From Amycolatopsis keratiniphila subsp. keratiniphila (GTDB lineage: Bacteria; Actinomycetota; Actinomycetes; Mycobacteriales; Pseudonocardiaceae), in NCBI RefSeq assembly GCF_001620365.2, contig NZ_LQMT02000001.1, forward strand, positions 1 to 48,654: DNA of 48,654 nt. Direction: 5' to 3'. Within the stretch, counting starts at the first letter, position 1. Each line of letters opens with the position of its first letter. This document shows, one piece after another, positions 42,801 through 48,654 of this stretch. The notes beneath the pieces are model-generated. The model did not search any database. It was given only the letters and a program-made list of their open reading frames with translations, and was not told the DNA's origin. Made by a program: the position numbers and the translations under genes.

Positions 42801-43289
42801 TCAGAGGACGAAATGCGTGAGGCGGACGGAGTCGCGGTCCGAGGCGGGGCGGGCCGCGAGGAGGTCGGCGACCGGGCCGTGGCCGGGGAGCACCGCGTCG
42901 GGCTCGATCTCCAGCCAGGGGATCAGCACGCTCGCGCGCTCCGGCGTGCCGGGATGCGGAAGCAGCAACTGGGGGTCGTCGGAGCGAACCCCGTCCACGG
43001 TCACTATGTCGACATCCAGCGTGCGCGGACCCCACCGGAGTTCGCGCACGCGCTCCGCCGCCTGCTCGGCGGCCTGCCCGGTGCGCAGCCAGTCCCAGTG
43101 ATCGCGCGCCGGATCGTCGACCAGGACGACGGCGTTGAGGAAGTCCGGCTGATCCTCGACTCCCCAAGCCTTGGTCTCGTACACCGACGACACCGCGACG
43201 ACCGCGGGCCGGACCGCATCGACGGCGGACCGGAGGTACGTGAGCCGGTCCCCCAGGTTGGAACCGAGCGAAAGCAGCGCCCGGCTCAT
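42801..43289 (-). CDS. folK: 6-hydroxymethyl-7,8-dihydropterin pyrophosphokinase
   Basis: The enzyme transfers pyrophosphate from ATP to hydroxymethyldihydropterin in folate synthesis. The 162-residue product has [11 protein letters not shown] at the start, [31 protein letters not shown] and [15 protein letters not shown], all standard. Its ATG overlaps the folB stop as ATGA. It is the last gene of the ftsH-fol group, and a double-palindrome repeat lies just beyond its end. Confidence 0.96.
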   Translation of the reverse strand: MSRALLSLGSNLGDRLTYLRSAVDAVRPAVVAVSSVYETKAWGVEDQPDFLNAVVLVDDPARDHWDWLRTGQAAEQAAERVRELRWGPRTLDVDIVTVDGVRSDDPQLLLPHPGTPERASVLIPWLEIEPDAVLPGHGPVADLLAARPASDRDSVRLTHFVL

Positions 43290-43645
43290 CGCTCCCGCCG
43301 CACCGTGACGGCGACGTCGTCGAATTTCAGCGGGATCGGCGCCGACGGCTTGTGCACCGTCACCTCGACGGCGGTCAGCCGCTCGTCGCGCAGCACCTCG
43401 TCGGCGATCTTCCCGGCGACACTCTCGATGAGGTCGTATGGCTCGCCCGCCACGATCCCGGCCGCGAGTTCCGCGAGTTCGCCGTAGTGCAGCGTCTTGG
43501 TCAGGTCGTCGGACGCGGCGGCCGGACCGAGGTCCAGCCACACCACGATGTCGACGACGAACTCCTGCCCGTCCCGCTTCTCGTGGTCGAAGACCCCGTG
43601 CCTGCCGAAGACCCTCAATCCGGTCAACGTGATCCGGTCAGACAA
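43286..43645 (-). CDS. folB: Dihydroneopterin aldolase
   Basis: The enzyme makes 6-hydroxymethyldihydropterin from dihydroneopterin. The 119-residue product has [31 protein letters not shown] and [11 protein letters not shown] (with the family glutamate), and [11 protein letters not shown] with the catalytic lysine region. The TTG start overlaps the end of folP by eight bases (TTGTCTGA), so translation is coupled on both sides. Confidence 0.95.
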   Translation of the reverse strand: MSDRITLTGLRVFGRHGVFDHEKRDGQEFVVDIVVWLDLGPAAASDDLTKTLHYGELAELAAGIVAGEPYDLIESVAGKIADEVLRDERLTAVEVTVHKPSAPIPLKFDDVAVTVRRER

Positions 43646-44480
43646 CGGGACTCCCCTTCCGCCAAGCCGCCGCGACGGTCACGGCGTCGATACTCGCGCC
43701 GACCTCGTGCACCCGCACACCCCAGGCACCGGCCGCCGCCGCGAGCGCGGACACGGCCGCGGTCGCGTTCTCCCGGCCGTCCGGCGGAGCGGGCTTTCCG
43801 TCCTTTCCGGACAAAAGGCGCCCGAGGAACCGTTTGCGCGACGCGCCGACGAGGACCGGGAAACCCAGTGACAGAAAGGAATCCAGGCCGTTCAACAACG
43901 CCCAGTCGTGCTCGGCGTTCTTCGCGAAACCCAACCCGGGATCGAGCACGATCGCGCCGCGGTCGACGCCCGCGGCGAGCGCTTCGTCTACTCGGGACAG
44001 CAGCTCGGCGCGCACGTCCGCGACGACGTCCTCATAGGACGCGAGTGCGTTCATGTCCTTGCTGTGCCCGCGCCAGTGCATCAGGACATACGGGACACCG
44101 GTCTCGGCGGCCACCTTCGCCATGTTCGGATCGGCCAGCCCACCGGAGACGTCGTTGATGACGGACGCGCCCGCCTCGATCGCGGCGAGGGCGACCTCGG
44201 CGCGGGTGGTGTCCACGGACATCGCGATACCGTCGGCGGCGAGCGAGCGGATCACCGGCATGATCCGGGAAATCTCGGTCCCGGCGTCCACCCGGGACGC
44301 TCCCGGCCGCGTCGACTCCCCGCCGACGTCGATCAGATCCGCGCCGCGCGCCCACATCTCGTGCGCGTGCTCCAGCGCCTGCTCGACACCGAGGTAGCGG
44401 CCACCGTCCGAAAAGGAATCGGGGGTGACATTGAGGATCCCCATCACCGCGCACCGGCCGGGCCGGGGCAGGGCGGTCAT
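43638..44480 (-). CDS. folP: Dihydropteroate synthase
   Basis: The enzyme condenses the activated pterin with p-aminobenzoate and is the sulfonamide target. The 280-residue product has [15 protein letters not shown] at 13-27, [11 protein letters not shown] at 51-61, [15 protein letters not shown] and GASRKRFLG at 212-220. The ATG overlaps the folE stop as ATGA. It corresponds to mycobacterial FolP1 by position. Confidence 0.97.
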   Translation of the reverse strand: MTALPRPGRCAVMGILNVTPDSFSDGGRYLGVEQALEHAHEMWARGADLIDVGGESTRPGASRVDAGTEISRIMPVIRSLAADGIAMSVDTTRAEVALAAIEAGASVINDVSGGLADPNMAKVAAETGVPYVLMHWRGHSKDMNALASYEDVVADVRAELLSRVDEALAAGVDRGAIVLDPGLGFAKNAEHDWALLNGLDSFLSLGFPVLVGASRKRFLGRLLSGKDGKPAPPDGRENATAAVSALAAAAGAWGVRVHEVGASIDAVTVAAAWRKGSPVV

Positions 44481-45091
44481 CGACGGCCCTTGATCAGATC
44501 CAGCGCCTCCGCCCGCGAGGACGCCGAAGACTGCAGCAGCCCGCGCACGGCGGACGTCGTCGTCCTGGCGCCGGGTTTGCGGATCCCGCGCATGGCCATG
44601 CAAAGGTGTTCGGCCTCGACCACGACGATCGCGCCGCGGGGCTCGAGTTTGCGCATGAGCGCGTCGGCGACCTGGGAGGTCAGGCGCTCCTGGACCTGCG
44701 GGCGCTTGGCGTAGAGATCGACGAGGCGGGCCAGTTTGGACAGGCCGGTGACCTTGCCGTGCTCGTTGGGGATGTACCCGATGTGAGCGACGCCGTGGAA
44801 TGAAAGCAAATGGTGTTCACAGGTGCTGAACATCGGGATGTCCGTCACGAGCACGAGTTCTTCGTGTGCCTCGTCGAACGTGCGGTCCAGGACGTGGTCC
44901 GGTTCGGTGTAGAGACCGGCGAACATTTCCCGGTAAGCGCGAGCGACCCGGGCCGGGGTCTCCAAGAGACCGTCCCGGTCCGGGTCCTCACCACAGGCGA
45001 GCAGGAGTTCGCGTACGGCTTTCTCGGCCCGGTCCTGGTCGAAGACCGGGCGGTCGCCGTTATCGCTTGGTGTCGTCCTGTCCGTCGTCAC
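44477..45091 (-). CDS. folE: GTP cyclohydrolase I
   Basis: This is the first step of folate synthesis, GTP to dihydroneopterin triphosphate. The 204-residue product has the zinc and active-site motifs [12 protein letters not shown] and EHLCMAMRG, plus [23 protein letters not shown] and [12 protein letters not shown]. The GTG start lies 32 bases inside the end of ftsH, in another frame, so its translation probably depends on ftsH. The order ftsH-folE-folP-folB-folK is as in M. tuberculosis. Confidence 0.97.
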   Translation of the reverse strand: MTTDRTTPSDNGDRPVFDQDRAEKAVRELLLACGEDPDRDGLLETPARVARAYREMFAGLYTEPDHVLDRTFDEAHEELVLVTDIPMFSTCEHHLLSFHGVAHIGYIPNEHGKVTGLSKLARLVDLYAKRPQVQERLTSQVADALMRKLEPRGAIVVVEAEHLCMAMRGIRKPGARTTTSAVRGLLQSSASSRAEALDLIKGRR

Positions 45092-47477
45092 GCCGTTGCT
45101 GTCCTTCGTCCTGCTGACCGCCGGGCTGGTCAGCGAACCAGCCGTCGCGCGGGCGGTCTTCGGCGGGACGCCAGGGCTGGTTCGGCTGGCCGCCCGGCTG
45201 CGTGGCCGGGGTCCATCCGGGAGGAGCCCCGTAGTTCGGCGGGCCGCCTACGGGCCCACCTTGGTAACCGCCTGCCGGTCCGCCCGGCTGCTGCCCACCA
45301 TATGCCTGGGGCCAGTGACCGGTGCCGTTCGGCCCGCCGTTGGGGCGACCGCCGTTGGGGTAGGCGCCCGGCGGCGGAGGGGCGTACGGGTTGGCGTTCG
45401 GGTCCGGCGGCGGGGCCGGCTGCGTGTACGGCGGGCCACCGGGGAGGTCGCCGCCGCCCTGCGCGGTGCCGACCGGGGTCGGCGCCGGCTGCAGCACCGG
45501 CTGCTCCTTCTTCTCCTCCGGCGGGGGCCACGGCTCGCCGCGCTCCATCGCCAGCTCGCCGGGGGTCTTGATCGGCGGCTTGTCGGACGGCTTGCGGTCG
45601 CCGAACTCGTTGAAGATGGTGATGTGCGGGCGCTTCTCGACGGTCGCGAAGATCCGCTCGAGATCCTTGCGGGTCAGCGTCTCCTTCTCGAGGAGCTCGA
45701 TGACGAGCTCGTCGAGCACGTCGCGGTAGGTGCTCAGCACGTGCCACGCCTCGGTGTGCGCGGTCTCGATGAGCTTGCGCACCTCCTCGTCGATCTCGTG
45801 CGCGACCTCCAGCGAGTAGTCCGCCTGGCGGCCGGCCGAGCGGCCGAGGAACGGGTCGCCCTGTTCCTGGCCGTACTTGACCGCGCCGAGCCGGGCGCTC
45901 ATGCCGTATTCGGTGACCATCGCGCGGGCGATCTTCGTCGCCTGCTCGATGTCGGAGGAGGCACCGGTGGTGGGCTCGTGGAAGACGAGCTCCTCCGCGG
46001 TCCGGCCGCCCATCGCGAAGACCAGGCGCCCGATCATCTCCGAGCGGGTCATCAACTCCTTGTCGTCCTCCGGGACGAGCAGGGCGTGACCGCCGGTGCG
46101 CCCGCGCGGGAGGATCGTCAGCTTGTAGACCGGTTCGATGTCCGGCATCGCCCACGCGGCGAGCGCGTGCCCGCCCTCGTGGTAGGCCGTGATCTTCTTC
46201 TCCTTCTCGGAGATGATCCGGCTCTTGCGGGCGGGGCCGCCGACGACGCGGTCGACGGACTCCTCCAGCGCGGCGTCGGTGATCACGTGCCCGTTCTGGC
46301 GGGCGGTGAGCAGGGCGGCCTCGTTGAGGACGTTCGCCAGGTCCGCGCCGGACATGCCGACGGTCCGCTTGGCGAGGCTGCTCAGATCGGTGCCCTGCGC
46401 GATCGGCTTGCCCTTGGCGTGCACCTCGAGGATCGCCTTGCGGCCGCGCATGTCCGGCGCGGACACCGGGATCTGGCGGTCGAAGCGGCCGGGGCGCAGG
46501 AGCGCCGGGTCGAGGATGTCGGGACGGTTGGTCGCGGCGATCAGGATGATGCCGCCGCGCGCGTCGAAGCCGTCCATCTCGACGAGGAGCTGGTTCAGCG
46601 TCTGCTCGCGCTCGTCGTGGCCGCCGCCGAGGCCGGCGCCGCGCTGGCGGCCGACCGCGTCGATCTCGTCGACGAAGATGATGCAGGGCGCGTTCTGCTT
46701 GGCCTGCTCGAACAGGTCACGGACGCGCGAGGCGCCGACACCGACGAACATCTCGACGAAGTCGGAACCGGAGATCGTGTAGAACGGCACGCCCGCCTCG
46801 CCGGCGACGGCGCGCGCGAGCAGCGTCTTACCGGTACCGGGCGGCCCGTAGAGCAGCACGCCCTTGGGGATCTTCGCGCCGAGCGCCTGGTAGCGCGCCG
46901 GGTTCTGCAGGAAGTCCTTGATCTCGTACAGCTCTTCGACGGCCTCGTCGGCGCCCGCGACGTCCCCGAAGGTCGTCTTGGGCATGTCCTTGTTGAGCTG
47001 TTTGGCCTTCGACTTGCCGAAGTTGAGGACGCGGTTCCCGCCGCCCTGCGCGTTGTTCATCATCCACATCAGCAGGCCCAGCACCAGCGCCAGCGGGATG
47101 GCGAAGATCAGGATCTGGGTGAGGACGTTCTGCTGGGTGACCTTGGTGGTGAACTTGACCGGGTTGTCACCGCTCTTGAGGCCGATGAGCTGGCCGTAGA
47201 TGGTGCCCGCGACGTTCGCCGGGTACTGCGCGATGATCTGGTCGACCTGCTGGCCGTCGACCTCGATCTTCTTGTTCAGCAGCAGCTTGATCTGCTGCTC
47301 CTTGTCCTCTTGCGAGGCTTCCTTGACGTTGTTCGCGGTGATCTGCTGGTTCGCGATCGAGATCGGCACCTGGGTGTAGCCACGATCACTGTCGAAGATC
47401 GTGTTGTATGCGAGAAACGCCAGTACCGCCGCGAGAATCCAGAGCACTGGGTTCCTGAGCACGCTCTTCCGGTTCAT
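45060..47477 (-). CDS. ftsH: ATP-dependent zinc metalloprotease FtsH
   Basis: This membrane protease handles quality control of membrane and regulatory proteins. The 805-residue product has two membrane helices (about 9-27 and 117-140) around an outer domain, an AAA module with Walker A GPPGTGKT at 211-218, [11 protein letters not shown] and the second region of homology, and the zinc motif HEGGH at 433-437. The last 170 residues are rich in Pro, Gly and Gln, a long disordered cytoplasmic tail. The final 32 bases overlap folE. The ATG at 47477 is followed directly by the first helix. Upstream, 47478-47666 holds its promoter region, with no element I can call firmly. Confidence 0.97.
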   Translation of the reverse strand: MNRKSVLRNPVLWILAAVLAFLAYNTIFDSDRGYTQVPISIANQQITANNVKEASQEDKEQQIKLLLNKKIEVDGQQVDQIIAQYPANVAGTIYGQLIGLKSGDNPVKFTTKVTQQNVLTQILIFAIPLALVLGLLMWMMNNAQGGGNRVLNFGKSKAKQLNKDMPKTTFGDVAGADEAVEELYEIKDFLQNPARYQALGAKIPKGVLLYGPPGTGKTLLARAVAGEAGVPFYTISGSDFVEMFVGVGASRVRDLFEQAKQNAPCIIFVDEIDAVGRQRGAGLGGGHDEREQTLNQLLVEMDGFDARGGIILIAATNRPDILDPALLRPGRFDRQIPVSAPDMRGRKAILEVHAKGKPIAQGTDLSSLAKRTVGMSGADLANVLNEAALLTARQNGHVITDAALEESVDRVVGGPARKSRIISEKEKKITAYHEGGHALAAWAMPDIEPVYKLTILPRGRTGGHALLVPEDDKELMTRSEMIGRLVFAMGGRTAEELVFHEPTTGASSDIEQATKIARAMVTEYGMSARLGAVKYGQEQGDPFLGRSAGRQADYSLEVAHEIDEEVRKLIETAHTEAWHVLSTYRDVLDELVIELLEKETLTRKDLERIFATVEKRPHITIFNEFGDRKPSDKPPIKTPGELAMERGEPWPPPEEKKEQPVLQPAPTPVGTAQGGGDLPGGPPYTQPAPPPDPNANPYAPPPPGAYPNGGRPNGGPNGTGHWPQAYGGQQPGGPAGGYQGGPVGGPPNYGAPPGWTPATQPGGQPNQPWRPAEDRPRDGWFADQPGGQQDEGQQRRDDGQDDTKR

Positions 47478-47666
47478 ACGACTCGGCCCTGGTGGCCTCG
47501 ACCCTTCCTGGTTGGGCGGCTCCTGTGATACCCGCCATCACGATCTTGACGACCCATGGTGCTCCGACACCCGCCCCTCAGGATACCGCCCGCCTGGACG
47601 GATGAGGGTGGTGAGCCTCTCGGACGTAAACGGCGGACGCCTCGTGAGGGTTCCCGGAGCGGGACC

Positions 47667-48500
47667 CTAGCGTGTGTCGACCGCCACACCGGCGGCCATT
47701 TCACCCAGCCGCATGCGGAGTGTCTTGACGTCGGCGGGCGAGACGGTGACCCACTCGCGGCCGTCCGGACCGGCCTGTGACGTGCTGAGATAGCGGCCGC
47801 TGGCGGTGTCGAACCAGCCGATGACCCGGGATCGCTGCTTGGCGCCCACGTGGGACCGGCTGTTCGCTGCGAGCTGACCGCCTCGGAGCCTCGGCTGGCC
47901 GGTGAGCTTGCCGAACGCCTCACGCGGGTCCGCGGTGATGCGTTCACTGAGCGAGACGCGCGGCTTGTCCTTGCGGCGGCTCTTCGCCGCTTCGGGCTCT
48001 TCGGACTGCTTCGTCGCGTTGATGGCGGCGCGGATCGGCTCGGTGCGGCGGGCGTCGTCGATCGGCAGCGTGATGGACGCCTCCGAACCACGCTGCCCAG
48101 GGGGCAGCAGGTCGACGACCGCGGTCGGGAGCCCGTCGGCGGGCGCCTCGCGCAGCCAGATCCCGGACTGGTCCTGGATCGCGATCACCCCGTCGCGGCC
48201 GTCGGTGGCGCCGAGCACGGCGATCGTCGGAGCCTGGAAATCGGGGATGTGCAGCGCGTCGATGGTCAGCGAACCGCGGGCGAGGAGGTACAGCCAGTCC
48301 TCGATCTTCCGCTCCAGCCGCCCCCGGCCGTCGCGGATGCCGCGGGCCTGGAGCTCGTTGTCGACGCGCTGGCGCAGCGCCCGGCGTTCGAGCTCGGTCG
48401 CGCCGTGCGACCGGACGCGCAGCGGGTACGGCAGGTCGCCGAGCTCGGCGGACTCCCAGAGGAAGTCGAACGCCATCGGCGTGAAATGTTCCTGGTGCAT
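47667..48500 (-). CDS. EspG-family ESX (type VII) secretion-associated protein
   Basis: The 277-residue protein matches the actinobacterial EspG family: FDFLWESAELGDLPYPLRVRSHG near the start, SLTIDALHIPDF in the middle, and GWFDTASGRYL near the end. In mycobacteria EspG acts as a cytoplasmic chaperone for PE/PPE substrates of ESX systems. No ESX core or PE/PPE gene is in the window; they may lie beyond the right edge. The ATG at 48500 is chosen; a GTG at 48521 is possible. It is transcribed toward ftsH with 189 bases between. Confidence 0.82.
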   Translation of the reverse strand: MHQEHFTPMAFDFLWESAELGDLPYPLRVRSHGATELERRALRQRVDNELQARGIRDGRGRLERKIEDWLYLLARGSLTIDALHIPDFQAPTIAVLGATDGRDGVIAIQDQSGIWLREAPADGLPTAVVDLLPPGQRGSEASITLPIDDARRTEPIRAAINATKQSEEPEAAKSRRKDKPRVSLSERITADPREAFGKLTGQPRLRGGQLAANSRSHVGAKQRSRVIGWFDTASGRYLSTSQAGPDGREWVTVSPADVKTLRMRLGEMAAGVAVDTR

Positions 48501-48627
48501 TGCTCCGTGCCCTCCCGGCACCTCGGCTTCTGGGCCTCGGGACGCCCAGCGGGTTCACGATAGCGAAGGGGTACGACAGTCGTCGTCCGGATGCGCTAAG
48601 TGTCCGCCGCGAACGCTATGAACGGGA

Positions 48628-48654
48628 CGTTCCTTGCAAATTTTGCAAGGAACG
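48628..48654. repeat. Perfect palindrome at right edge, probably truncated repeat
   Basis: CGTTCCTTGCAAA pairs with TTTGCAAGGAACG around one central base. The stretch before it (GAACGGGA) suggests that the symmetry continues past the window, which ends exactly with the last paired base. It lies in the gap 48501-48654 upstream of espG, where I see nothing else. Confidence 0.6.

Noticed and set aside
1..48654. tRNA, rRNA, transposase, integrase or phage genes
   Set aside because: None was recognised on either strand.

Overview
This GC-rich window comes from an actinomycete. A large part follows the gene order of the Mycobacterium tuberculosis stretch Rv3589 to Rv3610c: mutY, an alpha/beta hydrolase, mhuD, clpC, lsr2, lysS, coaX, panD, panC, Rv3603c-, Rv3604c- and Rv3605c-like genes, folK, folB, folP, folE and ftsH. 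Together with Lsr2, MhuD, an ESX-type EspG protein and an AfsR/SARP regulator, this points to the Pseudonocardiales. From memory of its intergenic repeats I would guess Amycolatopsis, but that cannot be proved here. No rRNA or tRNA genes, CRISPR arrays, transposases or phage genes were seen.

Layout. Positions 1-5000 hold mutY, a Tat-exported amidase, an MFS exporter and a secreted M1-peptidase-like protein that has lost its catalytic residues. Positions 5043-9135 hold a compact operon of cyclodipeptide synthase, NCS1-type permease and LysR regulator, with a second, related LysR gene transcribed divergently. Positions 9228-13522 hold a rhodanese and secreted thioredoxin pair, a hydrolase, a lipoprotein M1 peptidase and an FAD monooxygenase. 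Positions 13584-17901 hold the haem-degrading mhuD coupled to a SIR2-family gene, a membrane-bound EEP hydrolase and a DrrAB-like ABC exporter. Positions 17963-25141 hold a 1061-residue AfsR-like regulator, a third M1 peptidase divergent from it, pyroglutamyl-peptidase and a membrane-anchored Hsp70-like protein.

From 25185 to 25414 lies a tandem array of an 11-bp core on a strict 21-bp period, with part of it mirrored about 25320.5. Then come clpC; fhuF behind an IdeR/DtxR iron box; a DinB-like protein; an AraC regulator; lsr2; lysS; and two tandem methyltransferases whose 3' end runs into a second array of the same 21-bp unit. Positions 34658-41645 carry the pantothenate/CoA genes and conserved membrane proteins, all on the minus strand. 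A MerR gene with its own operator interrupts the conserved order before the folate genes folK-folB-folP-folE, which are translationally coupled and follow ftsH. The window ends with espG and a palindrome cut off by the right edge.

Themes. Iron and haem (mhuD, fhuF with iron box), proteostasis (ClpC, FtsH, PrsW-like and Hsp70-like proteins, M1 and C15 peptidases) and B-vitamin cofactors dominate the conserved part. The variable part carries the cyclodipeptide operon, the M1 family expansion and several families of dispersed palindromic repeats, most of them between convergent gene ends. The observations most worth following are the catalytically dead M1 paralogue, the cyclodipeptide synthase/NCS1/double-LysR locus and the 21-bp phased arrays.
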